From an uncultured Bacillota bacterium (GTDB lineage: Bacteria; Bacillota; Clostridia; Lachnospirales; Lachnospiraceae): 64,000 nt of DNA. The stretch is taken from the NCBI GenBank assembly GCA_958352855.1, contig CATWQE010000002.1, positions 1 to 64,000 on the forward strand. Reading direction: 5' to 3'. The notes beneath the pieces were generated by a model. The model was not told where the DNA came from. It saw nothing but the letters and a program-made list of their open reading frames with translations, and did not search any database. Of this stretch, positions 1-8,803 are shown piece by piece; the stretch's first letter is position 1; every line of letters begins with the position of its first letter. Position numbers and translations under genes: made by a program.

Positions 1-757
1 CTGTACCACAGTCATCACCCATGTTACCAAATGCCATCATCTGTACGTTAACTGCTGTACCCCAGGAATATGGGATATCATTGTCACGACGATATACGTT
101 AGCACGTGGGTTGTCCCAGGAACGGAATACAGCTTTCACTGCTCCCATTAACTGCTCTTTTGCATCTGCAGGGAAGTCTTCGCCGATTTTTTCTTTATAT
201 TCAGCTTTGAACTGTCCAGCCAGAGTCTTCAGATCTTCTGCAGTCAGTTCAACGTCAAGAGTAACACCCTTTTCTTCTTTCATTTTGTCGATAAGTTCTT
301 CAAAGTATTTCTTACCAACTTCCATAACTACATCAGAGTACATCTGGATGAATCTTCTGTAGCAGTCCCATGCCCAACGAGCATTGCCGGATTTTTCAGC
401 AAGTACGTTAACAACGTCTTCATTTAAACCAAGGTTCAGGATAGTATCCATCATACCTGGCATAGAAGCTCTTGCTCCAGAACGAACAGAAACAAGAAGA
501 GGATTCTCTTTGTCTCCAAATTTCTTTCCTGTGATTTCTTCTAATTTTACGATAGCTTCCATAATCTGAGACATAATTTCGTCATTGATTTTTCTGCCAT
601 CCTCATAATACTGTGTACATGCCTCTGTTGTAACAGTGAATCCCTGAGGTACCGGGAGTCCCAGGCTTGTCATTTCTGCAAGGTTAGCGCCCTTACCACC
701 AAGCAGGTTTCTCATGGTTGCGTTACCTTCGGTAAACATATAAACCCATTTTGCCAT
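1..757 (-). CDS. ppdK: Pyruvate, phosphate dikinase, N-terminal part (runs off the window)
   Basis: Interconverts pyruvate + ATP + phosphate and PEP + AMP + PPi in the cytoplasm. About 252 codons are present, covering the N-terminal ATP-grasp nucleotide-binding domain. The protein begins MAKWVYMFTEGN, has GGKGANLAEM at residues 20-29 and the family signature RSGARASMPGMMDT. The start at 757 is 10 bases after AGGAGG (768-773); an in-frame ATG at 766 touches the ribosome site and is less likely. The central phosphohistidine and C-terminal PEP domains lie beyond coordinate 1. The neighbour upstream on the same strand is a PPi-type phosphofructokinase, which fits PPi-linked glycolysis. Family call is firm; the direction used in vivo is not shown by sequence. 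Confidence 0.97.
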   Translation of the reverse strand, partial: MAKWVYMFTEGNATMRNLLGGKGANLAEMTSLGLPVPQGFTVTTEACTQYYEDGRKINDEIMSQIMEAIVKLEEITGKKFGDKENPLLVSVRSGARASMPGMMDTILNLGLNEDVVNVLAEKSGNARWAWDCYRRFIQMYSDVVMEVGKKYFEELIDKMKEEKGVTLDVELTAEDLKTLAGQFKAEYKEKIGEDFPADAKEQLMGAVKAVFRSWDNPRANVYRRDNDIPYSWGTAVNVQMMAFGNMGDDCGT

Positions 758-925
758 TTTGAACATTCCTCCTAAATGTACTTACTAGAAAAATAAACCT
801 TTGTTTATGTTTCTTGGTGCAGGCAAATTGCCCGTACACATCTATTTTAACATAAGAAGGTGGATAGTCAAGCAAGATTTTTTAATTTCCTTCCAAAATA
901 AGGTTTTTTTTCAAATTGAAATGCC

Positions 926-961
926 AAAAGCAGCCTGGACCCCATTTTCCAGGCTGCTTTT
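926..961 (-). terminator. Intrinsic terminator after pfk
   Basis: A perfect 13-bp stem (926-938 with 949-961) has a 10-base loop and a TTTT end on the minus strand. It lies just after the phosphofructokinase stop, separating it from ppdK. It is symmetric, so it may also act from the other side. Confidence 0.85.
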
Positions 962-1011
962 CTCTATAAAAACCTTCTCCTTTTATCTCTTTGTCTGGTC
1001 AGCTTCCAGAC

Positions 1012-2274
1012 TTATTCGCCTCTTTTTCCCTGTTTTTTGGTTTTCAATACCAAATGTCTTGGAAGACCGTTTACCATAATCGGCTGATAATCTCCCTGAA
1101 TCAGAGGCTTGATATAATCAATAAAATCTTTTGTCACATAGTTTGCTTCCCTGTTCATCCATTCTCTTGGAACCAGCTTCTCCTCATTAGCAATTCTGTG
1201 TACATCATAAATTCCCGTTGCGCTCATATATGGATCATCGGATACACGATCAATCACAACCATTTTGCCAGTGTCACCTTCATCTGCCGCCTTCACAGCA
1301 GCGCCTCCTACCATAAAGGCTTCGTCAATATCTACACGAGACGCCATATGAGATGCGCTTCTTTGTAAGGTGGAAAGCTCCACTGCTCTTGTTTTGCAAC
1401 TGCACTCTGCTGCCAGGAAGTTAGCAAGATAGGTTGCAGTTCCCTGAAGCTGTTTGTGTCCGAAGGCATCCACATAATCTCCTACGCTTCCAAGTTCACA
1501 GACATAACGTCCGTCTGCCAGCTTAATCCCCTCAGACACTGCAATAACTATGGAAGATTTCTTTTTCAGTAATTCTTTTACCTTATGCAGAAATTTATCA
1601 ATATCAAAAGGAACTTCCGGCAGATAAATCAAATCCGGTCCGTCACAGTCTTCTGTCTTGGCAAGAGCTGTGGCTCCGGTAAGCCATCCTGCATTTCGTC
1701 CCATGATTTCCATTACCGTAATCATGCTCTTCTTGTAAGTCAGTCCCTGGGCGTCACGAATCACCTCTTTTGTTGAAGCGCCAATATATTTTGCAGCGCT
1801 TCCAAAACCGGGAGTATGGTCTGTAAGAGCCAAATCATTGTCAATGGTTTTAGGAACGCCTAAAAACTTCTGACTCTGCCCCGTAATAATCGCATAATCT
1901 GACAATTTCTTAATGGTATCCATGGAATCATTTCCACCAATATAAATAAATGCCTCAATTTCCAGTTTATTTAAAATCTGAAAGATTTTTTCGTAAATAC
2001 TTCTGTCTTCATGAATTTCCGGAAGCTTAAAACGACAGGAGCCTAAAAAAGCGGACGGTGTTCTTTTCAAAAGTTCAATATCCAACTCCGAATGAATCTG
2101 GGTAGATAAGTCCACATACTGTTCATCCAACAGCCCCTGAACCCCATGAAGCATCCCATATACTTTATCAAAACCACGTTCAATTGCATTTTTATAGACA
2201 CCGGCAAGGCTTGAGTTAATAACCGCCGTAGGTCCTCCGGACTGCCCCACAATAATATTTCTTTTTTTCGCCAT
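1012..2274 (-). CDS. 6-phosphofructokinase, probably PPi-dependent
   Basis: Phosphorylates fructose 6-phosphate in glycolysis. The 420-residue protein begins MAKKRNIIVGQSGGPT. The nucleotide or PPi site reads GGNDS (113-117) and the catalytic loop PKTIDND (141-147, base D145). Relative to E. coli PfkA, the Gly104 position is Asp116 and the Gly124 position is Lys142, the pair that marks PPi-using enzymes; the usual Asp103 is Asn115, which is odd. Start 2274 is chosen because AGGAGG lies about 10 bases upstream; a GTG at 2280 is an alternative. The -10 (2315-2320) and -35 sit in the preceding terminator. ATP as donor cannot be excluded from sequence. Confidence 0.93.
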   Translation of the reverse strand: MAKKRNIIVGQSGGPTAVINSSLAGVYKNAIERGFDKVYGMLHGVQGLLDEQYVDLSTQIHSELDIELLKRTPSAFLGSCRFKLPEIHEDRSIYEKIFQILNKLEIEAFIYIGGNDSMDTIKKLSDYAIITGQSQKFLGVPKTIDNDLALTDHTPGFGSAAKYIGASTKEVIRDAQGLTYKKSMITVMEIMGRNAGWLTGATALAKTEDCDGPDLIYLPEVPFDIDKFLHKVKELLKKKSSIVIAVSEGIKLADGRYVCELGSVGDYVDAFGHKQLQGTATYLANFLAAECSCKTRAVELSTLQRSASHMASRVDIDEAFMVGGAAVKAADEGDTGKMVVIDRVSDDPYMSATGIYDVHRIANEEKLVPREWMNREANYVTKDFIDYIKPLIQGDYQPIMVNGLPRHLVLKTKKQGKRGE

Positions 2275-2314
2275 TTTCACGCATCCTCCTTGTTCGCAAA
2301 TAAATCTGTCATTT

Positions 2315-2361
2315 ATTATAACAAAAAAAATCCACATCTTCAAGTAAGATATGGATTTTTT
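2315..2361 (-). promoter_or_regulatory. Terminator of the CapA gene with the pfk promoter nested in it
   Basis: A stem of about 16 bp with one mismatch (2325-2340 with 2346-2361, loop CAAGT) is followed on the minus strand by an 8-base T run, so it terminates the CapA-like transcript. A TATAAT lies at 2315-2320, with TTGAAG at 2338-2343 (17-bp spacer) inside the hairpin loop and arm. This would start the pfk transcript from within the terminator. Confidence 0.75.
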
Positions 2362-2413
2362 ACCTATTTATTTTTGCTTTTTATCTGTATTTTTATATAT
2401 TTTATACAATTCC

Positions 2414-3697
2414 TTAAATTTCTTCATCATTCCCTTTGCTTTTTATTTCTTCAAACAGCTTTTCATAGTATTCTTTTGAAAACTCTGTGGGATTTGCTTT
2501 ATAAACAGAGTGCTTCTCAATCAGCTCATCTGGATAATCCTCCAGTTTGTAAATTGCCGCCGCAGGATTTTCTCTGTCATAATACATGAGCAATGGAATA
2601 AATTCATGTTCCGGTATCTCAATTTCTCCTGTTTTAATATTTTTCCGAATGGTTATCTTCGCCATAGCGCCTAAAAGACTGGGAAGGTCATTCTGGGTAG
2701 AAGTAAAGTTTCCAAGAGAATAATATACCAGCATCTTGTGTCCGTCTTCTCCTGTAAGTGTTTCCATAGTACGGACTACATGGGGATGAGAACCAATCAC
2801 AATATCTACGCCTTCTTCCAGGAAAAGGTCTACCCACTGTCTTGTCTCATCATCTACATCCTGCTGATATTCTACCCCTACATGCATCACTACCATGACT
2901 ACATCTGCCATTTCTTTTGCACGCTGAATATCGCTTCTTGCCTTTTCCTCGTCAAAAACATCTGCAAGATATTGTTTATCAGACGGAAGCTCCAGTCCGT
3001 TCAGCCCATAAGTATAGTCCAGCATGGCAATTTTTAATTTCTTACATTTTACCACAGTAATTTCGTCTGCAGCTTCCTGACTGTCATGAATTCCCAAAAC
3101 CTTTGTGTCCGGATGGTTGGTTTTCCACCAGTCCAGGGTATACTCAATGGATTTTGTTCCCTTATCCAAAATGTGATTCGTCGCATGGGCCACTACATCA
3201 AAACCGGTATTTACCAGCGCGTCCCCGAACTCCGGTGGCGTTCCAAAAGTGGGGTAGCCTGAAACATTGTTTCGGTCTTCCACAAACACCGTTTCCTGTG
3301 TTACCAGAGACAAATCTGCTGCCTCTACATCCTTTTTCACATACTGATACACATGGTCATAATTCCACACATCATTTTCCTGCATTCCTGATTCCCGTAT
3401 AGCCTGATGGGCTATGTTATCACCTACAGCCAGAAATTCTACGGTATTTTCTTCTTGTTCCTTTTCTTTTGCCAGCTTCTCCTGTTTTGCTTTTTCCCTG
3501 GCTTTATCAGCCTTTATATTTTTAGATATCTGCACACCTGCAAAAATCCCTGCAATCAAAAGCACTAATGCCAGAAGACTTACACCTGCCGCAATTTTCT
3601 TTTGCTTTTTCACCTGCTCTTCTCTTTTTTGCCGGAGTTCTTCTCTCTTTCGCTGTCGTTCTCTGTCCCTTTTCAGGGCTTCGTCTCTTTCGTCCAT
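2414..3697 (-). CDS. CapA-family (poly-gamma-glutamate capsule type) membrane-anchored protein
   Basis: The 427-residue protein has a charged Lys/Glu/Arg-rich cytoplasmic N-terminus (1-34), one membrane helix (about 36-57), a charged linker, and an extracytoplasmic PGA_cap metallophosphatase-like domain from about 85. Metal-site-like motifs VGDNIAH, HATNHILDKG, HVGVEY and GSHPHVV are visible. CapA of Bacillus is part of poly-gamma-glutamate export, but no capB, capC or capD is nearby, so the substrate is unknown. A promoter is visible at 3737-3765 (TTGTAA, 17 bp, TAAAAT). It is transcribed alone, ending at the hairpin at 2325-2361. Confidence 0.85.
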   Translation of the reverse strand: MDERDEALKRDRERQRKREELRQKREEQVKKQKKIAAGVSLLALVLLIAGIFAGVQISKNIKADKAREKAKQEKLAKEKEQEENTVEFLAVGDNIAHQAIRESGMQENDVWNYDHVYQYVKKDVEAADLSLVTQETVFVEDRNNVSGYPTFGTPPEFGDALVNTGFDVVAHATNHILDKGTKSIEYTLDWWKTNHPDTKVLGIHDSQEAADEITVVKCKKLKIAMLDYTYGLNGLELPSDKQYLADVFDEEKARSDIQRAKEMADVVMVVMHVGVEYQQDVDDETRQWVDLFLEEGVDIVIGSHPHVVRTMETLTGEDGHKMLVYYSLGNFTSTQNDLPSLLGAMAKITIRKNIKTGEIEIPEHEFIPLLMYYDRENPAAAIYKLEDYPDELIEKHSVYKANPTEFSKEYYEKLFEEIKSKGNDEEI

Positions 3698-3736
3698 ATT
3701 CCTTTCCCCTTTTCAAAAAATTCCTTATATGCATTT

Positions 3737-3765
3737 ATTTTAGCAGTGTTTTGTCGAATTTACAA
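3737..3765 (-). promoter_or_regulatory. Promoter of the CapA-like gene
   Basis: TTGTAA (3760-3765), a 17-bp spacer and TAAAAT (3737-3742) lie about 40 bases before the CapA-like start. Confidence 0.6.
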
Positions 3766-3798
3766 GATTTCCGTCAAATTCTTCCAGTGCTTTTGCCA

Positions 3799-3841
3799 CA
3801 AAAAAGGATTGCTGCAGTATCCTTTTTACTGTAGCAATCCT
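3799..3841 (-). terminator. Intrinsic terminator after the zinc-ribbon/DUF4234 gene
   Basis: A 15-bp stem (3805-3819 with 3827-3841, one G-U type mismatch) with a 7-base loop is followed by TTTTTT on the minus strand. Confidence 0.85.
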
Positions 3842-3846
3842 GTATC

Positions 3847-5052
3847 TTACATAAATCCTTTGCTGCGGTTATAAGCCATACAAATGCTGTTTGTATTTTT
3901 AATGATAATGTTCATGGCAATGAATGGTCCGATACCGCAAAGCAATATACCAAACAAATCCCATAATAACACAGTGGTTCCATTTTCCTGGAAATTCATA
4001 CCATACCGCGGCGCATTTGCAGCCAGGCGGTTTCCAAGAGAATACTGCCATATCCAGCTATAAATTCCGCAGGTAAGAATAGAAAGAAGAATAAACTGCA
4101 ACAGTCCTCCTGTTGATTTTCCATCTCCTTCGCAGGCTGTGTTTACATCTCTGGCAACTGTATAAATAAAATAATAGCTGTAAATTCCGCAGGTAATCAG
4201 GGTAAGAAGAATGTACCCCAACAGTCCTCTGTCTGTTTTCAACGGTGAACCATTTGAATAATTCATATTATAATTTGTATAAGCTGTTTCCTGTCCCTGA
4301 TAACCTGTATTCTGGTTATAGGAAGTTTTGGAACTGCGGTATGCATCTGCTTTTTCATTTACATCGGATGCCACATCCTTTGCAGCTCCCTGCACTGCAT
4401 CTGCACAGTCTTTGAACACATTTGACATGGAATCCATATTTTGATAATCCTGTACGGTTGGAGCCTCTTTTGTCAGATACAATAATCCATACGTAACAGC
4501 AAGGGCTGCCGCAGTTCCAAACAATGGATTCAATAACATTTTAATGGCAAACAGAATATTTCCTCCTAAAACCAGAAGCAAAAGCATCCGAAGGAAGGCA
4601 ATTCCAATAATCGCAATCCCCAGAATTCCCAGAACGGTAAACAGGGATTTTGCCTTTTCCCGCTGTTTGGAAAATCCAAGAAACACCAGAACTGCTGCCA
4701 TGCCGCCATAGCAGGCGCCACTTATTAAAGTTAAAACCCCTCCCGGAATAGAAGTTGCATATCCCCAGGAAAATACAGACAACAGAGTGCGCACTCCATT
4801 AAACACATATCGCAATGCAAAGATTGCATAAATAAGCGCCAGAATTCCGGTTCCTATTTTTAAAATCAAGCTGCTGTCCAGATTTACTGTATTTGCCTGT
4901 CTGGGGGCTTCCTGTCCTGGCTGCTGGTATTGATATTGCCCAGTAGTTTGTCCATTTTGGGTTGTTTCCTGCTGCGGCTCATTTTGTGTACCGCAATAAG
5001 GACAGAATCTTGCCTTATCCGGTATGTCGTTACCACAATTTACGCATTTCAT
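3847..5052 (-). CDS. Zinc-ribbon, DUF4234 multi-pass membrane protein
   Basis: The 401-residue protein starts with a four-cysteine zinc ribbon (C3, C6, C17, C20), followed by a Gln/Thr-rich linker. Four or so membrane helices lie between about 60 and 200, a soluble Asn/Tyr-rich stretch around 205-270, and a C-terminal DUF4234 module containing two near-repeats of LITCGIYSYYF / ILTCGIYSWIW type. DUF4234 proteins are common in Lachnospiraceae and have no assigned biochemical role. It lies about 20 bases behind the DUF2752 gene on the same strand and probably shares its promoter at 5500-5528. The start has AGGAG 11 bases upstream. Function is unknown. Confidence 0.8.
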   Translation of the reverse strand: MKCVNCGNDIPDKARFCPYCGTQNEPQQETTQNGQTTGQYQYQQPGQEAPRQANTVNLDSSLILKIGTGILALIYAIFALRYVFNGVRTLLSVFSWGYATSIPGGVLTLISGACYGGMAAVLVFLGFSKQREKAKSLFTVLGILGIAIIGIAFLRMLLLLVLGGNILFAIKMLLNPLFGTAAALAVTYGLLYLTKEAPTVQDYQNMDSMSNVFKDCADAVQGAAKDVASDVNEKADAYRSSKTSYNQNTGYQGQETAYTNYNMNYSNGSPLKTDRGLLGYILLTLITCGIYSYYFIYTVARDVNTACEGDGKSTGGLLQFILLSILTCGIYSWIWQYSLGNRLAANAPRYGMNFQENGTTVLLWDLFGILLCGIGPFIAMNIIIKNTNSICMAYNRSKGFM

Positions 5053-5073
5053 TTCAAACTCTTCTCCTCTTTT

Positions 5074-5472
5074 TTATTTTTGAATCAAGTGAAAAAACAC
5101 TTTGGCCAGCATTCCGTTTTCAGGCTGAAATACCACAATGGTATCTGTCACATCCAGCATACGCCAAAGATACACGCCTAAAAACAAGATACAGGTAACT
5201 GCAAGCAGCGCCCTTTTCCATTTTTTCGGAATTCTGTCCCAGAAGAGGAACAAAATTGCTCCCACACCGGGAATCCAGAATAAAGGATGGTAATAAAATG
5301 CCCCGGCAAAGTCCAACTGCAGCAAACACATCCATGCCCTGGACATGCCACATCCGGCACAGGAAATACCTGTAAAATATAGAATCGGACATGTAACCCC
5401 TAAGACCAACTCTAAAAACAGATAAAACCCTGCGATTATGCAAATTGCCTTTACCGTTTCCCGCTTTTCCAT
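5074..5472 (-). CDS. DUF2752 membrane protein
   Basis: A 132-residue protein with three or four hydrophobic helices and the DUF2752 core CAGCGMSRAWMCLLQLDF followed by YYHPLFW. The family has no known function; members are small inner-membrane proteins often next to zinc-ribbon or DUF4234 genes, as here. GGGAG lies 9 bases before the ATG. It is the first gene of a two-gene unit with the DUF4234 gene. Confidence 0.8.
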   Translation of the reverse strand: MEKRETVKAICIIAGFYLFLELVLGVTCPILYFTGISCAGCGMSRAWMCLLQLDFAGAFYYHPLFWIPGVGAILFLFWDRIPKKWKRALLAVTCILFLGVYLWRMLDVTDTIVVFQPENGMLAKVFFHLIQK

Positions 5473-5499
5473 CGCTGCTTTCTCCCTTAATTCCTCTTT

Positions 5500-5528
5500 A
5501 TTTTACAAAATGTGCAAATTACTGTCAA
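5500..5528 (-). promoter_or_regulatory. Promoter of the DUF2752-DUF4234 unit
   Basis: TTGACA (5523-5528), a 17-bp spacer and TAAAAT (5500-5505) lie about 28 bases before the DUF2752 start. Confidence 0.75.
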
Positions 5529-5572
5529 TTCTTTTCCTGTTTCGCCATAAAAAAGGACAAGCATTTTCTCTT

Positions 5573-7210
5573 TCATTGAAAATCTAAAGACACACTCCCC
5601 ACATATTGATGTATGGTTGCCTTTACTGCCCCTTCCCCACGAAGCATTTCCCGAAACATCTTTTCAATTTTATCTCCAAGACCAGCTTCATAGAGATTTA
5701 TGGCAAACAAACGCTCATTGGAAAGAATGGGTTTTAACTGATTTTTACAGGTTTCCGGCTGCCCTACTGTAATCTCCTTTAGCTGTTCCTGAAGCTCTTC
5801 CTTCATTGGGTCTGGCGCAAGCTCATACGCCTTTCCTTCATCATCCACAGCCAGCAGATATCGAAGCCATCCTGCAATACCAAGAGGAATGGCTGTAAGC
5901 CTGGAAGCATCTCCATATTTTTCTACATAAGCTTTTACGGTTTCTCCAAAACGGATTCCCACCATTTGAGACACATCTACCGCCAGACGAAGATTGGTAT
6001 CTCCCAGATATTCATTGGGAAAACGTTCTTGAAACAGCTCATCCACAAATGCCTGAGGGGAAAGAATCCCCGGATTCGGCACTACCAAAAGTCCTTCATC
6101 ATAAGCTACCATGCGGGCCATTTTCATCATATCCTCATTGGTATTTAGCATATGTGCAAACAAATCATATCCAAGCACCACCCCAAGAGGGCCAACTGCG
6201 GAATGCACCGGATTCAAGCATACAGTTACCTTCATACGTTCACTGAGATTGACCGTATTTCTGTCTGTCATATAAACGCCAAACCCTTTTTCCAGAGCCG
6301 GACGTCCATTGGGAAAACTGTCTTCTATAACAAGATACTGAGGCTTTTCCGCATTGACAAAAGGAGCAATGTAAGTTTTCTTTCCAGTAATCACAGGCTG
6401 CATATGTTCTACACCCATGCTTTCCAAATCTGCGGCAATCTTCTCACTTGGACGAGGTGTTATTTTATCAATCATGGTCCATGGAAAAGCAAGGACTGTC
6501 TCATCACTTACATAGCTTATAAAACCAGCTTCTACAAAACCGGCCTTTTGCCATTCCTGCGCTATGGTAAGCACAGACTGACGAAGTCTGGAACCATTCT
6601 GGGCACAGTTATCCATAGACACCAGCGCCAGAGGATATTTTCCGGCTTTGTATCTCTCATAAAGCATTGCTGTCACCACTGCCATTGCTCCCACTGCCCT
6701 GTCAGGCCCATTTTCTATATCCGACTGAACATAAGGAAGCCAGGTACCATCTGCCCCATACAGGGCATAGCCTTTTTCTGTAATGGTAAAGGAAACCAGT
6801 TGTAAAGATGGACTGGAAAAGATTTCTTTTAACCGATTCCACTGCTGCAAATCACAGGACCTGGCTTTTACTGCTTCTGCCAGGGCTCCTAAAACTTTGT
6901 ATTCCCGCTTACCATCTCCATGGAGGATAACATTTAATCCCAGATTGTCATATGGTTCATAAATTTTATCTATCACATCATAGTCAAAAGTCTCTACGCA
7001 GGTGATTCCCCTGTCCAGCACACCTGCTTCTAAAAGTCCATCTGCAATCCCTCCCATAAATACACGAAAAATATTTCCAATCCCAAAATGAGCCCATACC
7101 GGCTCCTTCCTTGCTTTTTTGGCTGCTTCCTCCACATCATATCCCGGAAGGGTAATACCCGCCTTTTCCCACAGCTTGCGCTCTTTGATTCCCTGTCTTG
7201 TTAATTCCAT
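5573..7210 (-). CDS. Mannitol dehydrogenase family NAD(P)-dependent oxidoreductase (fructuronate reductase-like)
   Basis: Oxidises or reduces a polyol or sugar acid with NAD(P). The 545-residue protein has the Rossmann N-terminal domain (HFGIGNIFRVF near 42-52) and the family motif FPWTMIDKITPRP near residue 245, followed by the C-terminal helical mannitol-dehydrogenase domain (LNPVHSAVGPLG near 330). Family members include mannitol 2-dehydrogenase, fructuronate reductase and altronate oxidoreductase. No uronate-pathway partner is adjacent, so the substrate is open. GAGGAGG lies 7 bases before the ATG. No own promoter was recognised between it and the glyS terminator 20 bases upstream. Confidence 0.88.
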   Translation of the reverse strand: MELTRQGIKERKLWEKAGITLPGYDVEEAAKKARKEPVWAHFGIGNIFRVFMGGIADGLLEAGVLDRGITCVETFDYDVIDKIYEPYDNLGLNVILHGDGKREYKVLGALAEAVKARSCDLQQWNRLKEIFSSPSLQLVSFTITEKGYALYGADGTWLPYVQSDIENGPDRAVGAMAVVTAMLYERYKAGKYPLALVSMDNCAQNGSRLRQSVLTIAQEWQKAGFVEAGFISYVSDETVLAFPWTMIDKITPRPSEKIAADLESMGVEHMQPVITGKKTYIAPFVNAEKPQYLVIEDSFPNGRPALEKGFGVYMTDRNTVNLSERMKVTVCLNPVHSAVGPLGVVLGYDLFAHMLNTNEDMMKMARMVAYDEGLLVVPNPGILSPQAFVDELFQERFPNEYLGDTNLRLAVDVSQMVGIRFGETVKAYVEKYGDASRLTAIPLGIAGWLRYLLAVDDEGKAYELAPDPMKEELQEQLKEITVGQPETCKNQLKPILSNERLFAINLYEAGLGDKIEKMFREMLRGEGAVKATIHQYVGSVSLDFQ

Positions 7211-7231
7211 ATAAAAACCTCCTCTTTTCCA

Positions 7232-7274
7232 AAAATAGGGCTATTACATGTTTGTCCATGTAACGCCCTATTTT
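7232..7274 (-). terminator. Intrinsic terminator after glyS
   Basis: A long interrupted hairpin pairs an outer AAAATAGGGC arm with GCCCTATTTT and an inner ACATG/CATGT stem, with a T run on the minus strand. It lies just after the glyS stop. Confidence 0.8.
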
Positions 7275-7290
7275 CTCTGGATTTTATTCC

Positions 7291-8685
7291 TTAAAATGCA
7301 AATTTCTCTTCAAAATATGCTTTCAAATCTTCAATCTTAATACGCTCCTGCTCCATGGTATCTCTGTCACGTACTGTTACAGCTTCGTCTGTTTCAGAGT
7401 CAAAGTCATAGGTTACGCAGAATGGAGTACCGATTTCATCCTGGCGGCGGTAACGTTTTCCAATGTTTCCTCTGTCATCAAACTCACAGTTGTATTTCTT
7501 GGAAAGTTCCGTAAATACTTTCAGCGCACCCTCATTTAATTTCTTAGACAGCGGAAGCACACCAATTTTCACTGGTGCCAGCGCCGGATGGAAGTGCAGA
7601 ACAGTACGCACATCATTCTTCTCTGCATCCAGAACCTCTTCATCATATGCGCTGCACAGGAAAGCCAGCACCATACGGTCTGCTCCAAGAGATGGCTCAA
7701 TAACGTATGGAATATATTTCTGGTTTGTTTCATCATCAAAGTAAGTCATATCCTGTCCGGAAACATTCTGATGCTGTGTCAGGTCATAATCCGTTCTGTC
7801 GGCAATCCCCCACAGTTCGCCCCATCCAAATGGGAACTTAAATTCCACGTCCGTAGTTGCCTTGCTGTAGAAGCAAAGTTCTTCCGGTGAATGGTCGCGG
7901 TAACGGATTTCCTCATCCTTTAAGCCAAGGCTGTGAAGCCAGTCTAAGCAGAACTGTTTCCAGTATGCAAACCACTCTAAGTCTGTGTCCGGTTTGCAGA
8001 AAAATTCCAGCTCCATCTGCTCAAATTCACGAGTACGGAAGGTAAAGTTTCCCGGTGTAATTTCATTACGGAAGGATTTACCAATCTGAGCAATACCAAA
8101 TGGCAGCTTCTTTCTGGAGGTTCTCTGTACATTCTTAAAGTTCACAAAAATACCCTGCGCTGTCTCTGGTCTTAAATATACGGTATTTTTCGCATCTTCT
8201 GTAACACCCTGGAAGGTTTTAAACATCAGGTTAAACTGACGGATATCGGTAAAGTTGTGCTTTCCACAGGTAGGACATGGAATCTGGTGTTCTTCAATGA
8301 AATCCTTCATCTGTTCCTGTGTCCATGCATCTACGCTTCCTTCTAATTCAATACCTTTTTCTGCACAGTAATCTTCAATAATTTTATCTGCGCGGAAACG
8401 TTCATGACATTCCTTACAATCCATCAATGGATCTGCAAATCCGCCAAGATGTCCGGAAGCTACCCAAGTCTGCGGATTCATGAGGATGGCGCAGTCTACT
8501 CCTACGTTGTATGGGCTTTCCATAACAAATTTCTGCCACCATGCTTTTTTTACATTGTTCTTTAATTCCACACCCAGGTTACCATAATCCCATGTGTTGG
8601 CAAGACCTCCGTAGATTTCGGAACCAGGATATACAAAACCTCTTGATTTCGCTAATGCTACGATTTTTTCCATTGTCTTTTCCAT
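7291..8685 (-). CDS. glyS: Glycyl-tRNA synthetase (homodimeric type)
   Basis: Charges tRNA-Gly with glycine. The 464-residue protein is the alpha2 (eukaryote-like) type: it begins with KIVALAKSRGFVYPGSEIY, carries Cys pairs (CKECHE near 98 and CPTCGKHNF near 140), class II motif 2 FRNEITPG, motif 3 near residue 350 and the anticodon-binding domain at the C-terminus. Start 8685 has GAGGAG 9 bases upstream; an internal ATG at 8673 is possible, and the upstream in-frame extension lacks a ribosome site. Its promoter (8744-8772) is only about 60 bases upstream and no T-box fits in that space. Confidence 0.96.
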   Translation of the reverse strand: MEKTMEKIVALAKSRGFVYPGSEIYGGLANTWDYGNLGVELKNNVKKAWWQKFVMESPYNVGVDCAILMNPQTWVASGHLGGFADPLMDCKECHERFRADKIIEDYCAEKGIELEGSVDAWTQEQMKDFIEEHQIPCPTCGKHNFTDIRQFNLMFKTFQGVTEDAKNTVYLRPETAQGIFVNFKNVQRTSRKKLPFGIAQIGKSFRNEITPGNFTFRTREFEQMELEFFCKPDTDLEWFAYWKQFCLDWLHSLGLKDEEIRYRDHSPEELCFYSKATTDVEFKFPFGWGELWGIADRTDYDLTQHQNVSGQDMTYFDDETNQKYIPYVIEPSLGADRMVLAFLCSAYDEEVLDAEKNDVRTVLHFHPALAPVKIGVLPLSKKLNEGALKVFTELSKKYNCEFDDRGNIGKRYRRQDEIGTPFCVTYDFDSETDEAVTVRDRDTMEQERIKIEDLKAYFEEKFAF

Positions 8686-8743
8686 GTTTACAATCTCCTC
8701 TATGTTTTGTTTTTCACTTTTACATCTTTGATTCATAGGCACT

Positions 8744-8772
8744 ATTATAACGGTTCAAACCTATCTTTTCAA
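8744..8772 (-). promoter_or_regulatory. glyS promoter
   Basis: TTGAAA (8767-8772), a 17-bp spacer and a perfect TATAAT (8744-8749). The resulting leader is about 50 bases. Confidence 0.75.
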
Positions 8773-8803
8773 CTACAAAACGCAGAAAGTGCAGAAAATC
8801 TCT

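Noticed and set aside
6152..6805. 217-codon plus-strand ORF
   Set aside because: It lies opposite the mannitol-dehydrogenase-family gene, has low-complexity composition and no family features or ribosome site.
8743..8803. T-box leader for glyS
   Set aside because: Only about 60 bases separate glyS from the MATE gene and a promoter fills them; no specifier or antiterminator stem fits.
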